Part shown: in pieces, positions 9,738-16,912 of the stretch
Position numbering within the stretch: position 1 is the first letter of the stretch
How the letters are laid out: each line of letters opens with the position of its first letter
Assembly (NCBI RefSeq): GCF_963678165.1
Contig: NZ_OY782755.1
Span: 2,480,001-2,544,000, forward strand
Direction: 5' to 3'
Length of the DNA: 64,000 nucleotides
Source: an uncultured Acetobacteroides sp.
GTDB taxonomy: Bacteria; Bacteroidota; Bacteroidia; Bacteroidales; ZOR0009
The notes under the pieces: generated by a model
The model's input: the letters and a program-made list of their open reading frames with translations, nothing else
Told to the model about the DNA's origin: nothing
Databases searched by the model: none
Program-made: the position numbers and the translations under genes

Positions 9738-9873
9738 CGACAGGCTACTGACAACAGTATGTCAGCATTGAAAAGAGTACAGGAGAAAATACGACAATTA
9801 CCCAAAATAATGACGAAAAGAGCTGACATGTCGCAGGGCAATTTCATAACTTGATCAACAAAAACGGCATGGT

Positions 9874-10863
9874 ATGAAAGCAGTAACGTTTAATCCAACA
9901 ACCGACATCTACTCCATTAAGGACCTCCCCTTCCCCAAGCTCGGCAACAACGATGTAATGGTAAAGGTTAAGGCCTGCGGGCTCAACCCCTTCGATGCAA
10001 AGATATCGCTATGGAAAAGCCTCGTACCCAACATGACCGACACCTGGGTGCCCGGCCTCGACGTTTCGGGCGAGGTGGTTGAAATCGGCAAGAAGGTAAC
10101 GCGCTGGAAACCCGGCGATCGGGTGCTATACCACGGCTACATGCTCCGCCCGCATGGAGGCTTCGCCGAATACGCCGTGCAAAACGAGGAGGCCATCCTG
10201 CACAATCCGGTACTTCCCCACGATATTGCAGCAGCAACGCCCTGCTCGGGGTGGACGGCCTTCCGTGGCATAAAGGATAAGCTAAACCTACGATCTACCG
10301 ACACGCTCCTTATCATTGGGGGATCGGGTGGAGTTGGCAGTTTTGCCACACAGATAGCCCGCTACATAGGGGTAAAGAAAATCATCGTAACCTGCTCGGA
10401 GCATAACTTTTCGTTTGTTAAGGAGATGGGAGCAACCCACTTTATCGACTACACCAAGGAGGATATCGTAAAAAGGGTGATGGAGATTACCGATGGCGTT
10501 GGCGCCACCAAGGCCATTGATACGGTTGGTCCAGACTACGACATTGTGGCAGCCAACTCGCTATCGTTTAACGGGCAGCTGCTCGAGCTGGTAAACTTTG
10601 CCAGGCCAACCAAGTACCACGATGCCTTTATGAAATCGCTCACCTTCCACCAGTTTAGCCTTGGCGGCGGCTACGGCTATGGCATTCGCGGCCTACTATC
10701 CATACTCGAAACGGGCAGAAACTTTACCGATCTGGTAGAACGAAATTTTATTGATGTTCCCCTCAAAAAGGTGATATCTATAGAAGAGGTTCCCCATCAG
10801 CTTTCCGAAATGGTTAAGGGGAAAACGGTTGGCAAAATCGTAATGGAGCTTAAAGGCAAGTAG
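9874..10863 (+). CDS. MDR-family NAD(P)-dependent oxidoreductase (quinone reductase-like)
   Basis: 329 residues. The N-terminal GroES-like domain (about 1-125, with GLDVSGEVVEIG and KPGDRVLYHG) is followed by a Rossmann domain with the glycine motif IIGGSGGVGSFATQ at about 148. The zinc-binding cysteines of classical alcohol dehydrogenases are absent, which puts it with quinone oxidoreductase/enoyl-reductase-type MDR enzymes; the substrate is unknown. No signal peptide, cytosolic. It is transcribed divergently from the GyrI-like gene and ends at its own terminator. Start ATG at 9874. Confidence 0.9.
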   Translation: MKAVTFNPTTDIYSIKDLPFPKLGNNDVMVKVKACGLNPFDAKISLWKSLVPNMTDTWVPGLDVSGEVVEIGKKVTRWKPGDRVLYHGYMLRPHGGFAEYAVQNEEAILHNPVLPHDIAAATPCSGWTAFRGIKDKLNLRSTDTLLIIGGSGGVGSFATQIARYIGVKKIIVTCSEHNFSFVKEMGATHFIDYTKEDIVKRVMEITDGVGATKAIDTVGPDYDIVAANSLSFNGQLLELVNFARPTKYHDAFMKSLTFHQFSLGGGYGYGIRGLLSILETGRNFTDLVERNFIDVPLKKVISIEEVPHQLSEMVKGKTVGKIVMELKGK

Positions 10864-10886
10864 CATTAATATCATACAATCAAACA

Positions 10887-10916
10887 AAAGCGGCAGATCT
10901 AGCATCGAGCCGCTTT
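10887..10916 (+). terminator. Intrinsic terminator of the MDR oxidoreductase
   Basis: Stem AAAGCGGC / GCCGCTTT with a 14-nt loop, followed by a T-run, 23 nt after the stop codon at 10863. Confidence 0.85.
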
Positions 10917-10968
10917 TTTATGCGATATTTGCAGCCAAATTATTCACCCCAACAATCAGCCACCCAAA

Positions 10969-11382
10969 ATGTACGGTAACATCCGCAGCAGAGACTTTCT
11001 TCCCGAGCTCACCTTTAGCGCCTCGCGCAGCAGCGGTGCAGGCGGGCAAAATGTAAACAAGGTAAACACCAAGGTCGAACTCCGATTCGACATTGCCAAC
11101 TCGTCCATCCTCACCGAAGACGAGAAGAGCCGGCTGCTCGCTAAGCTCGCCAAAAGGCTCACCCAAGATGGAACGCTGATAATTGTTTCGCAAACCGAGC
11201 GTACCCAGCTAAAGAACAAGGCTCAGTGCCTCCTGAAATTCTACGAGCTGCTCGAGAGCTCCCTCACCGTGCAGAAAAAGAGAAAGCCAACCAAGCCAAC
11301 GCTTGCCTCTAAAGTCAAAAAGATGGAAGCCAAGAAGCACCAGTCGGAGCGAAAGGCTACAAGGCGCAGCATAGATTACTAA
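10969..11382 (+). CDS. arfB: Alternative ribosome-rescue factor ArfB (peptidyl-tRNA hydrolase)
   Basis: 137 residues, the usual length of ArfB/YaeJ. The catalytic GGQ motif is at 25-27 in SSGAGGQNVNK, inside a class-I release-factor catalytic domain. A basic, probably disordered tail follows (KKRKPTKPTLASKVKKMEAKK) that in the family enters the empty mRNA channel of stalled ribosomes. It hydrolyses peptidyl-tRNA on non-stop complexes. The tail shows why this is ArfB and not RF1/RF2, which are far longer. It stands alone, with a strong hairpin 6 bp after its stop shared with the convergent kinase gene. Confidence 0.95.
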   Translation: MYGNIRSRDFLPELTFSASRSSGAGGQNVNKVNTKVELRFDIANSSILTEDEKSRLLAKLAKRLTQDGTLIIVSQTERTQLKNKAQCLLKFYELLESSLTVQKKRKPTKPTLASKVKKMEAKKHQSERKATRRSIDY

Positions 11383-11388
11383 CAAAAA

Positions 11389-11409
11389 AGGTCGGGGACT
11401 CCCCGACCT
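11389..11409 (-). terminator. Terminator between arfB and the nucleotide kinase
   Basis: Stem AGGTCGGGG / CCCCGACCT with a 3-nt loop. On the minus strand it is followed by six T residues, so it mainly ends the kinase transcript; on the plus strand it lacks a T-run. Confidence 0.85.
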
Positions 11410-11429
11410 GAAATTGATTCAAATAAGAC

Positions 11430-11993
11430 CTAAATACTGGCAAGAATTCGCTCTGCAACCTCTTCAATATCGCCGATACCGCTAATGGTAACCGTCATAT
11501 TTTTATCGATGTAGTACTTCCCAACCGGCTTTGTCTCCTTTCGGTAAATCTCAATGCGCTTATTCATAATAGCAGGATCCTTGTCATCGATTCTATCGGA
11601 GTCTAGCCCCCGGTGAATTCCTCGTGCAATAAGTTCGTCGTGCGGTACGTCTAGGAATAGCACGCGCCGTATGGCAACTCCGTGCTTTTGGGCAAGCGAG
11701 TGCAGCGTGTGAGCCTGATTAATGGTACGGGGATAGCCATCCAGTATAATCCCTTTGCTGCTTTTGCACTTGATGATCTCGTGTTCAATCATCTCGTCGA
11801 GCAGCTCGTCGGGCACCAAATGCCCCTGGCGAATGTAGGTCTCTGCCTTCAACCCTAATTCGGTATGATTTTGCCGCTCAGCACGCAGAATGTCCCCTGT
11901 TGAGACATGCTGAAACCCGATCTTCTGGGAAAGGATCTTCCCCTGCGTTCCCTTTCCCGAGAAAGGGGCACCAAAAAGTATAAGTATCTCCAT
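11430..11993 (-). CDS. Short adenylate kinase-like nucleoside monophosphate kinase
   Basis: 187 residues. The family transfers phosphate from a nucleoside triphosphate to a monophosphate. The P-loop at 8-17 reads GAPFSGKGTQ, with Phe where adenylate kinases normally have Gly. The NMP-binding region (HVSTGDILR about 32-40) and DGYPRTINQAH (about 85-95) are present. The 27-residue LID with its zinc site is missing, as in short-form kinases; the catalytic arginines appear in RGLDSDRIDD. It may be an accessory AMP or other NMP kinase rather than the essential Adk, which would be encoded elsewhere. Single-gene unit with its own terminator. Confidence 0.85.
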   Translation of the reverse strand: MEILILFGAPFSGKGTQGKILSQKIGFQHVSTGDILRAERQNHTELGLKAETYIRQGHLVPDELLDEMIEHEIIKCKSSKGIILDGYPRTINQAHTLHSLAQKHGVAIRRVLFLDVPHDELIARGIHRGLDSDRIDDKDPAIMNKRIEIYRKETKPVGKYYIDKNMTVTISGIGDIEEVAERILASI

Positions 11994-12207
11994 GGCCGAC
12001 TGTTTTTATTAACACCACCTCAAATACCCTTAAAGCAACGACAAGTTAAAGAATCTCACCCCTAATGTCAGCTTTTTGAGGTTTATTTTATAAAGATCTT
12101 TACCCAAAGCTCCATGCTGCTCCCAATCGGGAGTGCATGTGGAGATCATCGTCGAGGAAAGCGGCCAAAACGCTCGAACCCAACCGTTCTGTTGCTGCAT
12201 AAAAAAA

Positions 12208-12223
12208 GGGAGCCGAAGCTCCC
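12208..12223 (-). terminator. Terminator of the 12.2-kb TonB receptor
   Basis: On the minus strand GGGAGC-TTCG-GCTCCC is followed by seven T residues, starting 8 nt after the stop codon at 12231. The UUCG tetraloop is typical of strong terminators. Confidence 0.9.
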
Positions 12224-12230
12224 CTATTTC

Positions 12231-14192
12231 CTAAAATGTTACCGCGATCCCCGCCTTAAACCAGCGTTGCGGCTGTGGGATATTCCCCAAGTCGTAGTAC
12301 CGCTTGTTAAGCAGGTTCGAGGCCTCGGCAAAGGTTGATATGCTTTTGTAGGTGTACATCAGCTTGGCATCGAGGGTAAAAAAGGGATCGTAGGCCTCCT
12401 CCACCCCTTTAGGATCGGTGTAGGTTCCCTTTCTATCCTGATAGCAGCCTCTAACATTCAGCGTAACGTTCTTAATCAAACCAATAGTGCCAGAAAGGGT
12501 CGCCTTGTAGCTGAGGTAGTCGAGCACATACATCGATATATACTTGCTGCTATCCTTACCCTGAGTTTGGTAGGTGTAGGATGCTGCAATGCCCTTAAAG
12601 AACCTGCCGTTGGGGCTGTACGAAGTGGTTAGCTCAACACCCGTGGTGTGAATATCTGTCAGGTTTCGGGTTGTTGTTTTTGCCTCGGTGGGTAGCTTTA
12701 CCCTATCTATAGAGTTATCGGCCAAGCGGCGGTATACCGATGCCTGCGCCATCCAGAAGCTCTTCTCGAACTTAAGCCCGCCCTCGTAGGTAATGGCCTT
12801 CTCGGGCTTTAGGTTAGGATTGCCATCGTGTACCGAGCTTTTGTAGTACAGGTCGGTAAAGGTTGGCAGGCGGTACGACTGGTTGGCCGAGGCAAACACC
12901 TTCAGGCCAGACTGCCCTAGCAGGTAGCTGGCATCGGCCCCCCAGTACCAGCTGCTTCCAAAATCGTTCGAGTTGTTGAACATCAAACCCGCCGAGAGGA
13001 ACAGGTTTCTATAATTGTAGGAGTGCTCCACAAATGCGCTGGTGTTAAACCGATCGACGCCATTCGTATAGAATAGGTTGGTTCCAATAATCTTAACAGG
13101 CTTGCTCAGCACATCGCCGAGCACGTTGGAGAGGATATCCTCCTCGCGCAGCTCGGCGCCCACTAGCGTTTTACCGAGCAACGAGAAGATGGTTAGCTTC
13201 AGGTTGCCGCCGTAAACATCGGTACGGTGGTAGTTATGGTTCTTGTAGAAAGGAAGCGGATCGTACCGAAAAAGCTCGAAACGGTCGAAATGGCGACGCC
13301 AGTACCCGGTTGCCGACAGGTCGAATGCCCCGAAATCTTTGCCCCAGCGTAAGCTGCTGAAGTAGGTTTTGGTGGCCTCGTACTCGTTCGGATACTTTAC
13401 CGAGTAAAAGCTGTTTGCCCCGAATCCCTTATCCTGAACGCCGGTGCTTAAATCCCAATCGCCCACCTTCTGGTTCTTGTAGGTGAAGCTGCCGTAGAAG
13501 TTGTTAACCTCGAAATCGGTATTGCTGACGTAGCCCGACGACTGCTGGCGATTGGCCGAAATAAACACGCCCAAATCGCCCTTGGTTGCCGAGGTGGTTG
13601 CCCCAAGCGAGAGGTATCCGAAGTCGCCTCCAGCAACGCTAACCCTGGTTTGATGGCTGGCCGTAGATGTGGTTATAAAGTTGATGGCACCGCTAAAGGC
13701 ATTGGGTCCGAAGCTACGGGCGCCAGGTCCCTGAAGAATCTCAATGCGCTCGATGGCCGAGATATCGACCGGTAGGTTGAGGTTATGGTGCCCTGTTTGA
13801 GGGTCGGTAATGTTTACGCCGTTAAGGAGGATCAGCACCTGATCGAACGACCCTCCCCGAACCGAGATATCAGCCTGCACACCTACAGGACCTCTGGTAC
13901 GAATATCAACACCCGCCGCATACGCAAGGACATCGGCCACGCTCTGGATGGGCGAAGCCTTTAGCTCCTCCTTGGTTATGGTAGATACAACACGGGTAAG
14001 CTTCGAGAAGGCATTCTTGCGCTGCGTGGCCTTAACAACAACCTCATCGAGCTTCCTCGACGAGACAATGGTGGTATCGCTTTGCGCCATGCCCTGCACG
14101 CTCACCAGCGAGAGCAGCATCAATCCAGCACAGCAGCTACGGCTAACCTTTACGCGAGCAGAACGCTCGAACCTTGGGGATTCAAAATCCAT
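12231..14192 (-). CDS. TonB-dependent receptor (BtuB-like architecture)
   Basis: 653 residues from the chosen start. A signal peptide (basic N-terminus, then GLMLLSLVSVQGMAQS) is followed by a TonB-box-like stretch (LDEVVVKATQ), a plug domain with SVRGGSFDQVLILLNGV and IERIEILQGPGARSFGPNAFSGA, and a 22-strand-type barrel ending in AGIAVTF, the expected C-terminal aromatic. The length and the lack of a carboxypeptidase-like domain resemble BtuB/siderophore receptors; the ligand is not determinable and no cobalamin riboswitch was seen. An in-frame extension to 14396 is open but runs through repeat array B. The ATG at 14192 is preferred because a TATATTTG box lies 21 nt upstream and a signal peptide follows. 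Confidence 0.92.
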   Translation of the reverse strand: MDFESPRFERSARVKVSRSCCAGLMLLSLVSVQGMAQSDTTIVSSRKLDEVVVKATQRKNAFSKLTRVVSTITKEELKASPIQSVADVLAYAAGVDIRTRGPVGVQADISVRGGSFDQVLILLNGVNITDPQTGHHNLNLPVDISAIERIEILQGPGARSFGPNAFSGAINFITTSTASHQTRVSVAGGDFGYLSLGATTSATKGDLGVFISANRQQSSGYVSNTDFEVNNFYGSFTYKNQKVGDWDLSTGVQDKGFGANSFYSVKYPNEYEATKTYFSSLRWGKDFGAFDLSATGYWRRHFDRFELFRYDPLPFYKNHNYHRTDVYGGNLKLTIFSLLGKTLVGAELREEDILSNVLGDVLSKPVKIIGTNLFYTNGVDRFNTSAFVEHSYNYRNLFLSAGLMFNNSNDFGSSWYWGADASYLLGQSGLKVFASANQSYRLPTFTDLYYKSSVHDGNPNLKPEKAITYEGGLKFEKSFWMAQASVYRRLADNSIDRVKLPTEAKTTTRNLTDIHTTGVELTTSYSPNGRFFKGIAASYTYQTQGKDSSKYISMYVLDYLSYKATLSGTIGLIKNVTLNVRGCYQDRKGTYTDPKGVEEAYDPFFTLDAKLMYTYKSISTFAEASNLLNKRYYDLGNIPQPQRWFKAGIAVTF

Positions 14193-14212
14193 GATAAAGA
14201 AAATTTTGGCTG

Positions 14213-14220
14213 CAAATATA
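14213..14220 (-). promoter_or_regulatory. Candidate -7 box of the TonB receptor gene
   Basis: TATATTTG on the minus strand, 21 nt upstream of the ATG at 14192, a perfect TAnnTTTG match; it decides that start. Confidence 0.65.
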
Positions 14221-14336
14221 AGGGAAACCCGCCAATATAAGGTGGTGCACCGGCATTTGCCCGGGATTTCGACCCTACGCTTGCCCCTACCCGCCTTCAG
14301 CCGGCAACCATGAGCCTCAAGCCCTACGTCCAAGGT

Positions 14337-14530
14337 GGCATCAACCTGCCTCAAGCAGCTAATAAGCTGCTCCGAACTGGTTATTACCCCCTTCATAGGG
14401 GGCTACAACCACCTCCAAGCAGGTTATTACCCCCCTTGTAGGGGGTAATAACCACCCCAAAGGGGGTTACCAACCACCTCCGAGGGGGATATTACCCCTT
14501 CGAAGGTGGTTACCGCCACTAGTGGTTCCC
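14337..14530. repeat. Tandem array B: degenerate 21-22-bp units, GC-rich
   Basis: Units beginning GG(C/T)TA start at about 14337, 14358, 14379, 14401, 14422, 14444, 14465, 14487 and 14509 (steps 21, 21, 22, 21, 22, 21, 22, 22). The words alternate between GGTTATTACCCCC and CAACCACCTCC types, and neighbouring units pair: 14422-14434 with 14441-14453 forms a 13-bp perfect stem. The array lies in the 477-bp gap between the divergent TonB receptor and the ECF sigma factor. Confidence 0.85.
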
Positions 14531-14621
14531 CAACGAGCGAGCTTCCCCGGGTAAAATACCTAAAGGTGATCCCCCGAACTTTTGCTAATTTTGAAATCTC
14601 GTAAAAAAAGGGAGTTAACCT

Positions 14622-14648
14622 GTAACGTTTCGTTTTTTGGCAACGTCT
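14622..14648 (+). promoter_or_regulatory. ECF-type promoter of the sigma factor operon
   Basis: GTAAC at 14622-14626 and CGTCT at 14644-14648 are separated by 17 bp. This is the classic ECF -35/-10 arrangement, suggesting the sigma factor drives its own operon. The start codon follows 22 nt later. Confidence 0.7.
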
Positions 14649-14669
14649 TTAGGCTAGAAAAGTAAAGAT

Positions 14670-15242
14670 ATGGAACCAGAATCCTGCTTTAAAAACATAC
14701 ATCAGGAGCTAATTGAAGGATGCAAGGTATTCCGATCCGATAGTCAAATGGAGGTCTACAAGATCTACTACAAGACTATGTACAATACGGCCTACCGCAT
14801 GGTGCACCATAGCGCCGAGGCGGAGGATTGCATGCAGGAGGCGTTTCTGAAGGCATTTACCAAGATTGGCAGCTACCAAAACGAGGTTAGCTTCGGGGCT
14901 TGGCTAAAGCGCATCGTCGTGAACACCTGTCTGGACAAGCTGCGCCAGCGCAGGCTGGAGTTTGCCCCCGACGACCAGTTCCCCGACAAGGAGGACGAAC
15001 CATCATCGGATATCGACTGCGACGAAAACATGACGGTGGAGTGCATCAAGCGGTGCATCGAGATGCTGCCGGAAAGCTACCGGATAATCATCAACCTCTT
15101 TTTGATTGAGGGGTACGATCACGAGGAAATCGCCGACATCCTGCACATATCGAACGCAGCGTCGAGAACCCAGCTGCATCGTGCCAAGCAAAAGCTGGGA
15201 CTACTAATTAAGGAAAAACAAAAAACAATATACAATGGCTAG
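14670..15242 (+). CDS. ECF-type RNA polymerase sigma factor
   Basis: 190 residues. Region 2 (about 25-95: YKIYYKTMYNTAYRMVHHSAEAEDCMQEAF, split here as YKTMYNTAYRMV and DCMQEAFLKAF) and region 4 (about 128-180: LPESYRIIINLFLIEGY, EEIADILHISNAASRT, LHRAKQKL) are both complete. It directs RNA polymerase to a restricted regulon. An ECF-type promoter precedes it, and its end overlaps the next gene by 8 bp, indicating translational coupling with a membrane protein of anti-sigma type. The third gene of the operon, a surface protein, is a likely output. Start ATG at 14670. Confidence 0.95.
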   Translation: MEPESCFKNIHQELIEGCKVFRSDSQMEVYKIYYKTMYNTAYRMVHHSAEAEDCMQEAFLKAFTKIGSYQNEVSFGAWLKRIVVNTCLDKLRQRRLEFAPDDQFPDKEDEPSSDIDCDENMTVECIKRCIEMLPESYRIIINLFLIEGYDHEEIADILHISNAASRTQLHRAKQKLGLLIKEKQKTIYNG

Positions 15243-15762
15243 GATTGAGGATTACATCAACCGTCACCGCGAGGAGTTCGATAGCGAAAGCCCATCGGAC
15301 GAGCACTTCAAAAGCTTTGAGCAGAAGCTGCGTTTCGCTGGCTCATCCCTACAACCCAAAAAGCAACGGAGGCTCCCCTTTGCCCAAGTGGCAGCAGTAG
15401 CCGTGCTTCTGGTAGCCTCTGCCCTGCTATACGACCAGCTCTTCGTCGCCAACACCAACGAGTACAGCAACGAAATCAAGGTGATAAGGAGCAGCTACAA
15501 CGAGGTGCTAGATGCCAAGTACAACCAAATCAATATTGCCGTAGATAAGCTTCCCGAGTCCGTGCGCAAGGATTACGAAAAGCAGGTCGAAAGCATCAAA
15601 AAGCAAACATCAATCATGGAAAAGGCTTCCGAGATGTCGGCTAATAACCCCGAAATGCGCCAGGCTCTTATGATGCACTACCGCAAAACGGACAGAATCC
15701 TTACCCGAATGGCCATTAAAGCCGAAAAAAACGAACAACAAAACGCACAAAACTCGAAGTAA
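15235..15762 (+). CDS. Putative membrane-anchored anti-sigma partner
   Basis: 175 residues. A charged N-terminal cytoplasmic part (about 1-45) is followed by one membrane helix (about 49-70: VAAVAVLLVASALLYD) and a C-terminal, probably periplasmic, helical region rich in Lys, Glu and Met. The gene overlaps the sigma gene by 8 bp and is followed 2 bp later by a secreted protein gene. That position and topology suggest an anti-sigma or signal-relay protein, but no known anti-sigma motif (such as ZAS H-C-C) is visible, so the role is inferred from context. Confidence 0.8.
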   Translation: MARIEDYINRHREEFDSESPSDEHFKSFEQKLRFAGSSLQPKKQRRLPFAQVAAVAVLLVASALLYDQLFVANTNEYSNEIKVIRSSYNEVLDAKYNQINIAVDKLPESVRKDYEKQVESIKKQTSIMEKASEMSANNPEMRQALMMHYRKTDRILTRMAIKAEKNEQQNAQNSK

Positions 15763-15763
15763 A

Positions 15764-16834
15764 ATGAAAACCTTTTATAGAATTGCACCACTCTGCACCT
15801 TACTCCTAATGGTTCTACTTTGCTCATCGTTTACAGCTTTCGAGCAAAGCTTTAACTCCGACTACGAGAACGACGCTAAAGCCGAAAAGGTGGCGTCTAA
15901 GGAGTTTGCCTACAGCAGCAACACCGCCTTAGAGGTCAACAACTCCTACGGAAACGTTAAGGTGACCACCTGGAAAAGCGACAAAGTAAGGGTCGACGCC
16001 TACGTAAAGTACGATGCCAGCATCTCCGACACCAAAGGGTACGCATCGAAGAACTACCGCATCAGCATCGCGCAAAGCGGAAACGAGATCAAGGTCAATA
16101 CGCAGCATCTGCGCAACAACATCAAGCACACCATTAGCTACGTCATCTACGCGCCCGCATCCATAAAGTCGAAGATCACCGTAAAGTATGGCGATATCGC
16201 GCTTGGCGACCTAAGCGGCTACGTAAATGTAAACCTTAGGTATGGCGATCTCTTCGCCGAGAAGCTCAGCTACGGCAACGCCAAGCAAGCCAACAGCATT
16301 ACAGCGGCCTATGGCGATGTCGCCATAAAGGAGGTGACCTGGCTCAACCTAACCATCGACTACGGCAACTTTGCCCTCCAAAATGGGTTTGCAATTGGGC
16401 TAAACGGAGCCTACTCCGACTTTAAGATCGACCGCGTAAAGTTCGTAAACTCCGCGCTCAGCTACTCCGACCTCAAGTTTGGCACACTTAGCTCCATTAA
16501 GGGCAAGCTGACAAACTCCGATATTAAAATTGACAAGCTATCCGAGAACATGGCGCTTTCGCTTCTCTACAGCAACGTCATTGTCTACAGCATCGATGGA
16601 GGCTTTAACAATATCGACCTGCAAGGCAGCTACTCCGATGGCAAGCTAACCTTCCCAAATGATGCCTCGTTTAAGCTTAACGTTAAGTCAAAATACTCCG
16701 ACTTTAAGCTGTACAACCTGATAAATGGGGCACAGAACATCGAGGGGTCGTTCAGCAAAGCTATCGGAAGCAATCCAACCAAGAATGTCAAGATTATTTG
16801 CACCTACGGCGACTGGACCTTACGAAAAAACTAG
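15764..16834 (+). CDS. Secreted beta-helix-like (DUF4097/GIN-type) surface protein
   Basis: 356 residues with a signal peptide (LCTLLLMVLLCSSFTAF). The mature part consists of short repeated strands with the recurring words YGD, YSD and YGN roughly every 20-25 residues (for example KYGDIALGDLSGYVNV, RYGDLFAEKLSYGN), the pattern of DUF4097/head-GIN 'putative adhesin' beta-helices. It is the last gene of the ECF operon, so it is probably made under the control of that sigma factor and displayed in the envelope. It ends at a strong terminator. A binding function is inferred from fold only. Confidence 0.82.
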   Translation: MKTFYRIAPLCTLLLMVLLCSSFTAFEQSFNSDYENDAKAEKVASKEFAYSSNTALEVNNSYGNVKVTTWKSDKVRVDAYVKYDASISDTKGYASKNYRISIAQSGNEIKVNTQHLRNNIKHTISYVIYAPASIKSKITVKYGDIALGDLSGYVNVNLRYGDLFAEKLSYGNAKQANSITAAYGDVAIKEVTWLNLTIDYGNFALQNGFAIGLNGAYSDFKIDRVKFVNSALSYSDLKFGTLSSIKGKLTNSDIKIDKLSENMALSLLYSNVIVYSIDGGFNNIDLQGSYSDGKLTFPNDASFKLNVKSKYSDFKLYNLINGAQNIEGSFSKAIGSNPTKNVKIICTYGDWTLRKN

Positions 16835-16859
16835 AGTAAGCTTTATTCATACAATTGCA

Positions 16860-16891
16860 AAAGAGCGCATCGGTTTTCCGGTGCGCTCTTT
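16860..16891. terminator. Bidirectional terminator between ECF operon and M1 peptidase
   Basis: A 14-bp stem (AAAGAGCGCATCGG with CCGGTGCGCTCTTT, one G-T pair) has a TTTT loop. It ends the plus-strand operon and the convergent peptidase gene. Confidence 0.92.
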
Positions 16892-16912
16892 ACTTTTCGA
16901 TATCAATATCCG

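Noticed and set aside
12114-12338. 74-codon plus-strand ORF
   Set aside because: It overlaps the TonB receptor terminator and C-terminus on the other strand and has no family.
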